From Pseudorasbora parva (taxonomy: Eukaryota; Chordata; Actinopteri; Cypriniformes; Gobionidae), in the NCBI RefSeq assembly GCF_024679245.1, contig NC_090182.1, positions 38,481,047-38,545,046 of the forward strand: a stretch of DNA of 64,000 bases. The letters run 5' to 3'. Below are positions 31,617 through 43,395 of this stretch, piece by piece. A program made the translations under genes and the position numbers. Every line of letters starts with the position of its first letter. Within the stretch, counting starts at the first letter, position 1. The notes under the pieces were generated by a model. It did not search any database. It was not told where the DNA came from and saw only the letters and a program-made list of their open reading frames with translations.

Positions 31617-33535
31617 TAGTTATAGTTCACCCAAAAATGAAAATTACCCTCCTCTTCTTTCAGACGAGTACAATCAGAGTTATATTAATAAATGTCCTTT
31701 CTAATCCAAGCATTATAATGGAAGTGAATGGCAGGCCAAAATTTGAAGCCCAAAAAAGTGTATCCATCCATTATAAAAGTAATCCACGCCTGAACACCGG
31801 TAACACGGGCAACACCGACTATCGCAGGATGCCTAGTTTTTGTAAAAAAACATCAATATTTAACAATATGGTAAAATGTAAAATATCTCGCTTCTGGCGA
31901 ACCATCTTCCACATTCAACTTAAAAAATTGTAACTGGTGCTGCGATGATGACGTCGGACATAAGTGATTTGATCGGCGAGAGGCGTAATGCTTTCTGCAT
32001 AGGCTGAATATGGAAGGCGGTCTGCTGGAAGCTAGATATTTTACTTTATAACGTTTTAAATATCAGAGGTGGTAAAAGTACTCAAAAGTTATACTCGAGT
32101 GAAAGTATATATACCTAAATAAAAAAATACTCCAGTAAAAGTAGAAAGTCCTCCATTCAAACATCACTTGAGTAAAAGTACAAAAGTATCAGATTTAAAC
32201 TGTACTCAAGTACCGAAAGTAAAAAGTAAATATTCAAATTAACTGTAAATATCAATAATTAAGCAGATAAAATCTTTTGGGACTGATATGCAATGCATTA
32301 ATTGAACAAATGATAAGATTAGATACTGCAATTAAGAATTTGTTAGATTTGCAATTAATAGGAGACAATGAAGCACCTTAACGCAGTATAGGGGTTAAAC
32401 TTAACATAGACATGTTCCATAACATTAGCTCCATAAAACAGATGAGGAGCAAGATACTATTAACTAATTCAAAATTAATTCAAAAGCCATAACCAAAATG
32501 ACATATTACGTAACAATTAGTTAATAGTCATGTGCCTCAACAAGTAAAGTCATAATATAATTTTGCCAATTGTTATGATTAATGATGAATTAAACACAAC
32601 TGAGAGTCGGAATGCATGGCTTTGAATACATCAATTTACATTATTAGTTCATGTAATGTGTTATTAGGGAATTAATGATGTCATATTTAATTAATAGCAA
32701 TTCATATATTACTTAATCTATTAATTATAGAGAGAATGTTCATTAGTTGCTGATGCAGTAATCATTAATAAATGGTTTAGTTCTTCATTAGTAATACATT
32801 AACTCATGATTATCTGTGCATTAGTTAGGCATGAATTATAATAGTGCACCTGTATTGTAAAGTGTTACCGATGTTTTCATAGTAAATAGTGTGCCGCAAA
32901 ATAAAAAAGTTGGGGAAACACTGAGCTAACGTTAGTGTGGCAAACCTGACTTGTCAGCTTTTCCAAGTCTATACCCGACTGGATCATCCATGACCGACCA
33001 GACCGGTTTGGAAATCAAGTGTAATAAATACTTAATACTTGGAGCGGGCATGGGGAAATGTATTGGAGTAAAAAGTAAACTTTGCCTTTAATATTGTAGT
33101 GGAGTAAGAGTAAAAGTAGATGCAAATAAAATATACTCAAGTAAAGTACAGATCCCCGAAAAAAATACTTAAGTAAAGTATCAAAGTATTTTTACTTGAT
33201 TACTTACCACCCCTGTTAAATATGGATATGTTTCTTACACAAGCCCATTGATTCACTTCAGAAGGCCTTTATTTACCCCCAGAGCAGTGTGGAGTACTGT
33301 TATAATGGATTAATGAACTTTTTGGGAGTTCAAATTTTGGGCTGCCCATTCACTGCCCTTATAATGCTTGGATTAGAAAGGACATTTTTTTATATAACTC
33401 ATGTTTTGTTAACTCAACAATTTTATTCATCTGAAAGAAGAATGTCATATACACCTAGGATGGCTTAAAGGGGGAGTAAATTATGGGATAATTAAAATTT
33501 TGGGGTGAAATATTATTTTTTTGGGTGAAATATAA
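31617..33535. mobile_element. Fold-back TTAA-type element, copy 3, split by a hAT
   Basis: It starts TAGTTATAGTTCACCCAAAA and shares CTAATCCAAGCATTATAATGG and GCTAGATATTTTAC with the copies at 9505 and 20508. The right arm (CTTCAGAAGGCCTTTATT...GGGGTGAAATATTA) lacks a clean terminus. The interruption at 32064-33215 leaves CGTTTTAAATAT and GGATATG on either side, the expected host sequence. Confidence 0.75.
32064..33215. mobile_element. hAT-like non-autonomous element with perfect TTAAATAT duplication
   Basis: The ends CAGAGGTGGTAAAAGTA and TACTTACCACCCCTG are imperfect inverted repeats. TTAAATAT occurs at 32056-32063 and 33216-33223. Subterminal regions are dense in AAGTA/TACTC words (CTCAAGTAAAAGTA), as in a known fish hAT family. 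The centre near 32390-32875 ends TTGTAAAGTGTTACC and may be a further nested GGTAACAC-type fragment. There is no transposase. Confidence 0.88.
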
Positions 33536-33735
33536 AAATAAAATACTGTAAACACATGTAGTTTACAGACCAAATTGTAATGTGTTTTTCCAAGCAACCT
33601 GGAGCGTTGGCTCAAGTCTTCTTCTTGTGACAACAGCTACGTACTGAGAAGCAGTGTTGCTGGAAACGCAAGCTGGATCAGGGTTTACAGTCCAGAACCG
33701 TACTGTACTGTACAGAACCAGTGGAAATGAGCTAT

Positions 33736-33950
33736 AAAGGAATAGTTTGCCCAAAAATGAAGATTTCATCATTATCTCCTCACCCTCATGTCATTCCAAA
33801 CATGTATCATTTTCTTTCTTCTGTGGAACATAAAAGAAGATTTTTCCCCCCTACATTCTTCAAAATATCTTATTTTGTGCTCCAGGAGTCGTATAGGTTT
33901 TGAACAACATGATGATGAAATTTACATTTTTATGTGAACTATCCCTTTAA
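33736..33950. mobile_element. Short fold-back TTAA-type element
   Basis: The left edge TATAAAGGAATAGTTTGCCC is a mutated TTAAAGGGATAGTTCACCC. The right edge, GTGAACTATCCCTTTAA, is intact. The arms hold CTCACCCTCATGTCATTCC and TTCTTCTGTGGAACA. It is about 215 bp and non-coding. Confidence 0.75.
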
Positions 33951-35498
33951 TGTGGGGTTGTTTTATGCAATAAATGTTTTCATATTGCCAAAAATATTAT
34001 TACACTTTAAGCACAAATCCCCCCCAAAAAACAAAGGTTTTAAGGTTTTACTTCAACATATCCTAATTGCAACCCAAATGCAATGTTGTAAAAAAATAGT
34101 TTTTGCTTGTTGGCAAGCTATGAACCTTGAAGAAATTAGTGTCGTCTGCATAGGCAAAACTTTATATCTTCGTATTCCTTTATTGGATGTGCTGTTTTGA
34201 GTACAATTGGCATCAGCTGAACCGTGAACGGTGAAGCCAGGTGCTGCCGATAAATGGAGATGGGTTTGTGCTGTAATATTGATGGAGGGAAAAGGCCACG
34301 CGGCAGCCGAAACAAGAGAAGACATCGTACAGCGGGAAGGTGACTTAGCGGTTGATGAGGTGACGCTTGACCCTGAGGGCCGGCTGCGGCCAGCACCTCA
34401 CTGAACCCTGGCGAGTTTATCCAAGCAGATCAATGCTACTTAATATCAGTGAGGCCGGCAACCCTATCCCGTCTGCCACATCCACCACCGGGGCTGAGCT
34501 CTGGTTTACACCCACTCTGACAGATACAGATGGTGTCAGTTACTGCCAGAAAGAAAAGAAGATGATGAAAAAAACGAGGACCTCCAGGTCCTTAAGACGA
34601 GAGATGCTCAAAGAGCGCCGCTGACAGACGTGCGGGAAAGCAGTTCGCCGCTCTCAGTCAATTACGCTTTATTCTCTGGCTTGTAGCGGGGCGGCACGGA
34701 GGGGAAGGCAATTAATTATTATTGTGGGTTCTCCATTCTGATCTTTGAGATTGTATCTGATGCACATTTCCTCCGCCACAATTACGGAGGCTGCTAACTA
34801 TTGACATTTAGGAGGTTGCTGATTTGAATTATCAGAGATGTTAGTAATTTGGGGTGCTAAATGGGTTTTGATTTCCACACGCGACGCAGGCGGGAGGGAT
34901 GACGACAGTAAAATGATGTGCTAATTCGGAGCTGGAGATGTAAATCAGGACGTTGTAGTAGGAGCTGATAAAACGGAGTGCAATAAAGTCATGGTGGAGA
35001 TTTGAGGTGGGGGTGAGGAGTTATCTAACTCCCCTTTGATCCGACACTGTGCCAGTAACAAAGCAAGCTAGATGTGCTTTAAACGCTATAGATATTAAGG
35101 GGAACAAGTCCTCGCCAGTATCAAAATGTTTGGAAGACAGGCTTTGTTGTTCACAGAGCCCAAATATGATTTCTAGTGCAACAATTTTTTAACTATGAAA
35201 GAGTGCGAGGTAAGACGTAACATCAAAGTTTTGACTATTTGCAATAATGCAAAATATGGATTGTTTTTTTTGTTTTGTTTTTATGTTGGGGTGGGGGGTG
35301 ATGTAGTTTATAATTGAATGTGATGGGGGAAGGAACAATACTGGAACTATTGCCAGCATATTAGGCATACGACTAACGCAACAATAATACGAAGTATAAT
35401 AATTGTAATCATAATTGTCGATTATTCCCTTGAAATTGCAATTGCGATTATTACTTATTGCTTTTGCCTTTGTTTGAAGCGATGGTATGCCATATTTT
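33951..35498. other. Unassigned; 34640-35010 candidate conserved non-coding
   Basis: From 34640 to 35010 the sequence is calm, with GTCAATTACGCTTTATT, GCAATTAATTATTATTG and CACAATTACGGAGG homeodomain-like words, and no repeat ends. From 34200 to 34620 there are open frames of up to 90 codons without domains. The rest is AT-rich. Confidence 0.35.
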
Positions 35499-35602
35499 GG
35501 TAACACTTTAGAATAATGGTCATTAGTTAAAAGGGTGGTAAAACATTCTTTTGAAGGCTTGATTGTGTTTGTGGGGTGCATTATACCATGTGTTCATGCT
35601 TC

Positions 35603-35605
<3 letters not shown>

Positions 35606-35684
<79 letters not shown>

Positions 35685-35693
35685 TTATATACA

Positions 35694-35762
<69 letters not shown>
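35606..35762. repeat. Oligo(A) plus two (AT)n tracts
   Basis: About 29 As are followed by (AT)n to 35680, a short AAATTTATATACAATT spacer and (TA)n to 35762. All are directly visible. Confidence 0.95.
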
Positions 35763-35765
<3 letters not shown>

Positions 35766-36000
35766 TTATCTTAATTAACGCGTTAAAGTCCCGGCCCTAA
35801 TATATATATAATATATTAGGGCCGGGACTTTAACGCGTTAATTAAGATTAATTACACAAAAAATAAATAACCTAATTTTAACCACACTTATTTTTGCACC
35901 GCGGAACGTTTTTCAATGAATGAGTTGACGGACCGATTATACTGGAACACCAACTAGTGTTCACGAGTCACGTCACGACAACAACAAACCAGTGTGAACA

Positions 36001-36180
36001 TGAACAAAGAAGCAGCTGATGAGACCGCTTTGCTTGGCCCTGTGGATGGGAAATTTTGTTTTAAAAAAAACAAAAGGATGGAAGCGTCGACAAGAGCATG
36101 GTTGGGTGCAAGCTATACAACAAGGAATTAGCGTATCACCGCAACACATCGAGCCTCAAATATCACAAATATGCTTTTGC
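36001..36180 (+). pseudogene. hAT transposase BED zinc-finger fragment
   Basis: After ATGAACAAAGAAGC (36001) one frame reads DGKFCFKK. After a frame change the next reads GCKLYNKELAYHRNTSSLKYH, which matches the BED-finger segment of ZBED-like hAT transposases. The second Cys of the C-x2-C pair is Tyr and the expected downstream His is missing, so the finger is broken. The coding sequence then ends in a (TA)n run. Only the N-terminal part of the family protein is represented. Confidence 0.65.
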
Positions 36181-36200
36181 TACACTTAATGGCAAACATT

Positions 36201-36207
<7 letters not shown>

Positions 36208-36262
<55 letters not shown>
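36208..36262. repeat. (TA)n microsatellite
   Basis: About 27 TA units, directly visible. Confidence 0.95.
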
Positions 36263-36267
<5 letters not shown>

Positions 36268-37184
36268 TCAGATATTTTATCTTTATTGTACACTGCTCTG
36301 TTCATCCTTTGGTCCCTCAAAAATACGTAATGGCCTCAGAATTGTGGAAGCTATCCTCTGTAAAATGTGCAGCACAGAGAGCGAGATTTGGGTAATAATC
36401 ACGAGGGACTAAGTTAAAAATTCATTTTAACCATTGAACCCTTACTTCCCCGTCCCTAGAAAGGCTGAACAAAGTGGACCTGCATTTCGGAGGAAAATAA
36501 CAGTGTTTCGTCGGCATTGCCGCAAAAACACTTCAGTCCAGCCTACTATCTGTACCACAACAACTCTTCTCCACAGCAATAAAAAAAATGGCCTCGCCCC
36601 CCATTTAATATTCTCGGAGGAGGGGTTTATGTAAATATTGGGGTTAGTGATGTCACCAACCCTGTAGGAAAAGGCTGTAGTTCCCAACCGGCCGTTTGCT
36701 GTAGTCCTGAGAAATTGATTTCTTTAAAAGCAAATATCTCCCTTTTCTTTAAACTTTCAACACTGCAACTTTGCAGATGTTGTTTATGCTCAAAGAGCAA
36801 CATTACACACTAGATAAAGTTAGAGAAATGAAATCGTGTTTTACCAACCCTTTAACAGGAACTAATAATGAACTGCACTTATAACGCATTTACGTATCTT
36901 GGTTAATGTTAATTTCAACTAATACATTATTAAAATTGTGTTAACATTAGTTAATGCACTAAACTAACATGAACAAACCATGAACAGCTGTATTGTATTA
37001 ACTAATGTTAACAAAGATTAACTAGTAACACATGTACTGCTCATGTTCTCTGTTCATGTTAGTTAATACATTAACTAATGTTAACAAATGGCCGTTATTC
37101 TAAAGTGTTACCACAATATTTTATATGAAAATAAACAAGCTGAAAACACTCTTCCTGAAAAACTTGTATTGCTTTTCTATAGCA

Positions 37185-37345
37185 TTAAAGGGATAGTTCA
37201 CCCTAAAATGAAAATTAACCCTTAAGCAATCCTCCGTGTACATGACATTCTTCTTTCAGACGAATAAAATCTGAGTTATATTAAAAAGTCCTGGCTCTTC
37301 CAGGCTTTATAATGGCAGTGAATGTTTGTTTTGCCCTCCAAATCA
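37185..37345. mobile_element. Fold-back TTAA-type element, copy 4, left end only
   Basis: TTAAAGGGATAGTTCACCC opens the copy and CTTTATAATGGCAGTGAATG matches other copies, after which homology stops. About 160 bp survive. Confidence 0.7.
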
Positions 37346-37715
37346 ATATGACATATAGACACTTTATTTATCAAAACAGCAAATGATCTTGTTAAATTAT
37401 TTGTGCAAAGCTTAATTAATATTTATAAGCTAATCCTGAGAGAGATTTGAAGATTCCCTGGCTGAGTACCAGCTCCTGAGCCACAACGGTAGAAAAACCA
37501 TATAAGAATGTTTATACTTCAGTATGTATGAGTGTGTGTTCAGTGAACATGACAATTGGCCTGTGTTTTCACACACATACACACTCTTGACAGTGTGGCG
37601 TGTGCCCAGTGTGTGTTAGGTGATACGACTGATGGAGAAGCGATAATCCCTCTGAGCCGCAGAGCATACATCCTAGAGTTTCATTAGCCCACTGTGTCCG
37701 TCAGAGCGAGAGAAT

Positions 37716-37716
<1 letters not shown>
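37346..37716. other. Unassigned DNA
   Basis: No gene or repeat end is visible before the CA tract at 37717. Confidence 0.35.

Positions 37717-37780
<64 letters not shown>
37717..37780. repeat. (CA)n microsatellite
   Basis: About 32 CA units, directly visible. Confidence 0.97.
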
Positions 37781-37785
<5 letters not shown>

Positions 37786-38091
37786 GAGCCTGTGATCCCT
37801 AGAGAGGGGGAAAGATTTGAAGGGGAGTGAAAGCAGGGGTCAGCATTTTTAATATGGGAACAATTACAGGCTCCTGCTGAACAGATGGTATTATTCATGC
37901 AGTTAAACATGACACAGACATTTACATCACTTCCAGTGACAAGCTCACAGGTAGATATATGGAAGTCCATTATAATGCCATGTGATTACGCTGTGCTTTT
38001 GATTGCTAATGACAACATATCATGGTGCAGCGTTCTTGGTTTAGTCCAAAATAGTAGTTACTTGTCTACATAGTTCTGTCAACTTAACCCT

Positions 38092-38092
38092 A

Positions 38093-38158
<66 letters not shown>
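38092..38158. repeat. (GT)n-(TA)n compound microsatellite
   Basis: About 9 GT units followed by about 24 TA units. Confidence 0.95.
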
Positions 38159-38161
<3 letters not shown>

Positions 38162-38339
38162 AACATATATTTAGCTGTAGTGATTTCAATTTGAATGCTA
38201 AAGCTGTGCTTTTTAATTTGCTGCTAAACTATTTAGCTAATTATGAACACAAATTGTCAAATGTAAATGCTCATAAGAAACATGTCTAATTGGAGTCCAA
38301 GAGGCGAAACCAATCTAATGTTAAAGCTCTTCCTTTAGA

Positions 38340-38932
38340 ATGTAGATTTTTAAAAATGTCTTAACTCTTCTCTCTTTATTCTTTTTATAATTGTTTTAGT
38401 TTACCTTTGTTCTTATCTTTGGTTATTGTTATTCTATATGTTCATTTGAGTTAAATAGGATGAGTGAAAACTGGGTTTGATGGAAATAGTAAGTTTGACA
38501 ATAAGGTTTGAGCATGTGTAAATCTGTGGAGGGTATGATGAGTGAGAATGGGTTTAACAAGAGTAAAAATCAGGGAATAGTGATTAAAATGGATGTTATG
38601 AACGTGTTTGAGAAAGAAATGAAGGAGAGGTGTAAAGATGGCACATGTATGTTGGCTATGAACTGAAGAATGTTTTATTTTTTATATCGGACCATTATTG
38701 TGGATCTGACCATTTTATTTTATTTCATTTTTTTATTATTATTTGTATTTTATTATTATTATCTTTACAACTGTTTTAACTATGCTTGTTTTTAATTTTT
38801 TATTCGTCCACATGGTATTCTTTTTTCTCATGCATTTGTTACCACTGTTTTATTTAATTTCTATGTAAAGCACTTTGAATTGCCATTGGGTATGAAATGT
38901 GCTATACAAATAAACTTGCATTGCCTTAACCC
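38340..38932 (+). repeat. LINE-type 3' region and tail
   Basis: The stretch ends AAAGCACTTTGAATTGCC and GTGCTATACAAATAAACTTG, then CATTGCC. This is the phrasing of L2/Rex-like LINE 3' tails in cyprinids. T-rich sequence precedes it. No reverse-transcriptase motif is seen, so the copy is 5'-truncated. Confidence 0.55.
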
Positions 38933-39126
38933 TCTATTCAAATATAAGTTAAAATGTGTTAGAGATTTTGCAGGGATCTTTGTGTGTCTGCCTGCATACA
39001 CCGTTACAGAAACTTGAAGTGTGTGGACTTAATTTTTGATCATTCGAAGACATCAGGAACACGTACAGAAACAAAAGAGAACTAACTAAATGAACCAGCA
39101 AAACAAATATATTTACTTACTCGCAC

Positions 39127-39373
39127 AATTATGTTCTGTTTTGTCTTGGCCTGTGCTGGTTTGTCTCTGATTAGTTTGCCATCTCCACCTGTGTCTTATC
39201 AGTTCCCTCATTCCCCCTGTGTATTTATACTCCCTGTTCTGTTCAGTTCCCGTCGGTTATTGTTGTTGTTTGTACACCTGTATGTAGTGAACAGTGTTTG
39301 TTCTTTTTGAAGTAAAGTCTGAATTGAACCCTCACCTCCTGCGGTGCGCTTACTACCGCCACAACACTGTGAC
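39127..39373 (+). mobile_element. Probable solo or relic LTR
   Basis: The block contains a TATA-like TATTTATACTCC (about 39223), a downstream AAGTAAAG word where a polyadenylation signal would be, and ends ...CCACAACACTGTGACA, the usual 3' terminus of fish Gypsy-type LTRs. The 5' boundary and flanking duplication could not be fixed, and no internal retroviral sequence adjoins it. Confidence 0.5.
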
Positions 39374-39461
39374 ACGTACATACTATATATGTTGAATGAA
39401 CAATTTTTATTGTCTTAAGCATAAGCAATACTATATATATATTAGCATAATAAGGGTGCAA

Positions 39462-39950
39462 GGTGCTCATATTATGCTATTTTCATGGTTCCTCATTTTG
39501 TTTTGGATGTTTCCTCCAGCAGGCATTGCATCCAAGGTCAAAAAACACTTTAATTTTCTTTTATACATTGCACATCACCTCATTTCTCAAAAGCCGGAAA
39601 ACAGCTTGATTGAAGACTCAGCCTCACTAAACTCCTCCTTTTTCGTGAGTCTACTCTGCTCTGATTGGTCAGATGATCCACTCTGATGTGATTGGTCCAC
39701 TCTGCTCTGATTGGTCAGATGGTCCAGTCTGTTGTGATTGGTCTACTCTGCTCTGATTGGTCAGATGGTCCAGTCTGTTGTGATTGGTCTACTCTGCTCT
39801 GATTGGTCAGATGATCCAGTCTGTTGTGATTGTTCTACCCCGTTCTGATTGGTCAGATGGCCCTGTGTCTTCCTCAGCACTTGATACACCGGATCAGTTA
39901 AGGCCTAGTCCTCATTCTTTGGAAGTTTTAAAAAACCATGTCTTCTCTAC
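39462..39950. repeat. Dispersed element with internal 46-bp tandem array
   Basis: GTGCTCATATTATGC opens a segment typical of a widespread fish repeat. From 39648 to 39868 a 46-bp unit repeats five times (starts near 39648, 39694, 39740, 39786 and 39832). Each unit carries two TGATTGG words, i.e. inverted CCAAT boxes. It is non-coding. Confidence 0.7.
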
Positions 39951-40596
39951 TAGCCTGACGTGGTCATACTCAATTCTAGTCAGAATGAGTCTGAAACTGC
40001 TCCATTGGGCTGTGATTATGGGGCGTGTTTCAACCGAACCAGGAAAGACCTCGATTGGACAGACCTACAACCAATCAGAGCAACGAAGCGACGTCAACAT
40101 AGTTCAACTGCACTGTGTTGCCGATTGTTTTCTATGTCCGCGGGTTGAAGCGATTATTATGGGATATATAGACCCATGAGTGCGAATTTTAGCAGGCAAC
40201 CTTGCCAAAATAACACACATTTTACCCCCCAAACACCTTTTTTTTTTCTTCCGGAGAACCCCCCGAGAAGCTATTGTTTAGGGCTAGTAGTTGGCGGGTT
40301 TTGTTGTAAAAACTTGGCAACCCTGTCTGCACACGCTCTGAAATCAGGCTGGAATACACGATCTTTGCCAGTGTTGTAAAAAAAATAAAAGAATATAATG
40401 ATACACAGAGTACTTACCCAACATGATCATCATTTCTGAGAGAAATTGTGAAGGTGAATGCAGATACAAACAAGCTCTCCGTTTAGGATTAGAACAAATA
40501 TAATCCAAGCTCCTTTGATGACGTGCACGATTAGACCGAACTGCCCGACCTAAAAAAAATTGTGGGCGGGGCTAAGTTCGGCTGGCATCCAGGCTA
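39951..40596. mobile_element. TAGCCTG-family DNA element, copy 2, with 9-bp duplication
   Basis: The ends are TAGCCTGACGTGG and ...GGCATCCAGGCTA. CTTCTCTAC flanks it exactly on both sides (39942-39950 and 40597-40605). The body matches 2958-3640 and the two halves at 42423 and 46444. It shares the TAGCCTG...AGGCTA ends and about 9-bp duplication with the helicase-bearing elements. There is no transposase. Confidence 0.85.
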
Positions 40597-40605
40597 CTTC
40601 TCTAC

Positions 40606-42422
40606 ATGTCAACAAAACAAACTAAACTCTTCCAGGCGTCAGATACCCCATTTGAGGGTCATTGTTTGCAGGCAGCCATTGAAGACCATAGGCTGGTATT
40701 ATGGAAATGTGTTAAATTGGTATGCAGGTATGTCATGGAAATAAAACTGAATTACTGATGACATTTTTCGCAGTTGAGAATCAATTCTTTCTTTAAGGAG
40801 ACAACTTTATTTGTCGTGCACTTTGATCTTTAAAACTTTGCAGACGTTTTACATTCACAAACAACTTTAATACACACTGCACGAAAGGTAACGTTAAAAA
40901 AGCCTAATAGGGGCATTTGAAGGACGACACGTTTTATTGTAAAACAAGAAGCTATTTTTTTTCTTTCAGTCTAAATATTGCCTTTAATCTCTTTATCATG
41001 TCTCGTCTGCAGTGTAATTCTAATTGAAAAATGAAATCTGCTTTTGTACATGATCTTTTAATGGCTTAGTGTAGTCAGTGGCACGCTTTAGTGTCCCTTT
41101 GTGAATGTGCGTTGCTTTTTAGATGTGGCAGTTTGTGCAATCAGGAGTGCTGCTGCACAATGCATTGACCTCATTATCTCGTTTAGTCAATCATGTCATT
41201 AAAAAGAATGAAAAAAAGTTTCTTGTGAACTAAGAGACGAATATAAAACGAATGCAGCCGCAACCTCTAATGGTAAAATGGTCAGCGACTGCTGTATAAA
41301 TCAGAACATAATTACGGTCGTAGCCGGCTCACTGCATTTGCATAAATTCTCATAAGAGGGCAATGTTATGTTGTACCAACAAAATAAATAAAGAAGACAA
41401 ACAAAAGAGATAATCTTGCCAGCATGCCAAATATGTCCCCAGTGAATAGCACTGAATTCATCAAAAGCGTGTTATTGGCCTGGCTGTAATGTTGGTGGCC
41501 ATTTTATGTGCCTGAGTAGACAAAGAAGAGCAGAAAAGAGATGTGGGAAAGGGGTTCCTAATGGATTCAGCACAGAGAGAGGAGAGTCGGGAGGGGGTTG
41601 TGTCACAGTATGCACAGAGCTGTCTTTTTTTCCCACCAGCCTTTGCCCATCAGTGGAGCCCGGGTCGCCGTGGAAATGTCATGACAGGCATATGCTGTTG
41701 GACAGTTTGTGCGCCCAATCACAGCGCTGTCACCTACGGCAATAAGGGGGAGGGCTCCGCGGTGTACGTTTGAAAAATGGCTCCTGCCATCTCCAGCATT
41801 TACACATTTCTCTCCCTGAACTATGTTAGATGCTCGCTCTGCAGTCAGAGCGTGGGAACAAAGACGAAACGGGGATTTAACTGTATTTTTTTAATTAGAA
41901 CTTTTTTAATTGATTAAAATCAGTTTGTCCGAAGAAGTTTTCCTTTCCTGTATGTCAGCATTTACTGAAAATGTTATATTTAAAAAATAAATGATTTATT
42001 TATTTATTTATTTTCAGCAAAATGTTATATTTGGGATGCCACAACTCTCAATATAATTTTGAGCCATTCGGTTCAGCTTTCACGGTTCAATACGCGCTTG
42101 TGAATTGCATTTTTTTTTCTTTTTTTTTCGGTTTTGCATTTAATTATTTTTCTACAAATTCTATAATTTGCCTCCATTCCAATATACTGAACAATGCAAC
42201 ATGCATTCAAATCACACGTTAGTGGTAGAGTTATACTCACAGAACACTGTACTTTTTCACAATCACGAAAGTTTATTATGCACGGTTGGTTTTAACATAC
42301 GCTTTTCAGAGTGCACGCTCTGAAATCCTCTCAAACACGTGATTGCTGGACGAAGTAGTCATCTTTCTGCGCTAATACTGTCAAATACACACAAGGTTTA
42401 CATAAACACAGTCGGTTATGTC
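40606..42422. other. Unassigned; 41020-41380 and 41500-41880 candidate conserved non-coding
   Basis: The part 41230-41360 holds ATAATTACGGTCGTAGCC and TGCATTTGCATAAATTC, an octamer-type word, in calm sequence. The part 41500-41780 is GC-richer with short open frames of 76-79 codons and no domain. From 41880 the sequence is AT-rich. Confidence 0.35.
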
Positions 42423-42596
42423 TAGCCTGGATGCCAGCCGAACTCAGCCCCGCCCACAACATTTGAGCTCGGGCAGTTCGGTCTGGACTTGATCAATAGA
42501 GGAGTAATTATGCCTGAACAGAAACTGTTCGGACCAATGAAATCATCAGGGCGGGCTTTAGACGATGACGGACAGATGATAAACAGTAACGTAATC
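42423..42596. mobile_element. TAGCCTG-family element, copy 3, left half
   Basis: It begins TAGCCTGGATGCCAGCCG, the terminus missing from copy 1, and continues collinear with the inverse of copy 1 up to AACGTAATC. There it is interrupted. The other half resumes at 46444. Confidence 0.8.
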
Positions 42597-42795
42597 ACAC
42601 AGCAAAATCTCCAGTGTCAAAATCTTGGTGTTAAGGACTCTTAGAGTAAAGAGTTAATTTTCTGGTGTTGAATTAACACTGCTAGTGTAAACCGCACTCT
42701 CTGGCTGGTGAACATATTCAGAGTTAAATATCAATAACACTGACAGAGAGTAAAGTCACATCCGGGACATTTCGGCAGCCGAACAAGCTCGAATT

Positions 42796-43395
42796 TTTTC
42801 TCACAGACGCCATTTTCTTTGCCTCGCGATGCGTAACATCAAGGAGGGGAAACGCTGATATTGCGTGTTTCATCCTATGGTTCCATCTCATTTACGTATC
42901 CATTTTATAGCATTATATTGTTTTATAACTAGTTATGTGCTGTGCACGGTTAAACAGCTCTCATAGAGGCATTTTCGTTGACGTGATTCGGACGGAGCAG
43001 ACCAGGCGGGTGCTTTTTCACAGGGAAACGCCGTAAGTAAGTGTTTTAGCTCATTTACAATATGTATTTTATAAAATGTTTATTTAACGCGATATTTAAA
43101 TGCTCTGCACGCTTAAACGAAACAACCTTTCTCACATGCGGCATTTTCTTTGACTCGTGAGAGTGGTGACATGGAACTGACGACGAGGAGGCGGGTGCAC
43201 GCCGCTTGCACGTTATGAGGGAAACGACGAAAGTAAGTGTTTAGCCTAATTTGCACCGTGTTTTTTTAATGACGTCGTTTAACGATATCTAACGCTTTTA
43301 AAACGCGCCTAAACCTTTCTTACAGACTAGGCTTGTGACGCAGTTGAGACACGGAGTGTGCTTTTAACAGAGAAAACACCTAAAGTAAGTGTTCT
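42796..43395 (+). repeat. Diverged tandem modules with repeated GTAAGT donors
   Basis: Four related blocks start near 42800, 42960, 43130 and 43320, with phrases such as GGCATTTTCGTTGACGTG, GGCATTTTCTTTGACTCG, GCGGGTGC and GGGAAACGCC. The last three end in GTAAGTAAGTGTT, AAGTAAGTGTTTAGCC and AAGTAAGTGTTC. Each therefore ends with a consensus splice donor, like duplicated alternative first exons. Confidence 0.65.

Larger units (their letters stand above)
35771..36262. mobile_element. Head-to-head hAT ends and a hAT 5' relic
   Basis: An inverted end, TTAATTAACGCGTTAAAG...CCCTA, finishes at 35799. After 17 AT-rich bases a direct end, TAGGGCCGGGACTTTAACGC, starts at 35817. The right-hand one continues into a 5' region and a BED-finger coding fragment, then is cut at a (TA)n run. 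The left one is only about 30 bp before simple sequence. The same terminus occurs at 13713. Confidence 0.75.
35527..36855. mobile_element. TTAA-type element nested in the GGTAACAC element
   Basis: The left edge TTAAAAGGGTGGTAAAAC and the inverted right edge TTAAAGGGTTGGTAAAACACG are inverted repeats at TTAA. The host reads ATTAGTTAA before it and TTAACAGGAACTAATAATG after it. Its interior holds simple repeats and hAT relics, so it was later invaded. Confidence 0.65.
35499..37112. mobile_element. GGTAACAC-ended element, split at its left end
   Basis: The left end is GGTAACACTTTAGAATAATG. The inverted right end is GGTAACACTTTAGAATAACG. Only about 30 bp of the left side remain before another element starts at TTAA (35527). 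After 36855 the body continues with many GTTAACATTAGTTAATG words. It is non-autonomous and common in cyprinids. Confidence 0.7.

Noticed and set aside
35535..35800. Lys and Tyr-Ile repeat frames
   Set aside because: Translation of oligo(A) and (TA)n tracts.
39127..39373. Pair with the LTR element at 21048 as one family
   Set aside because: Both end in GTGACA, but the bodies do not match, so they are different LTR families.
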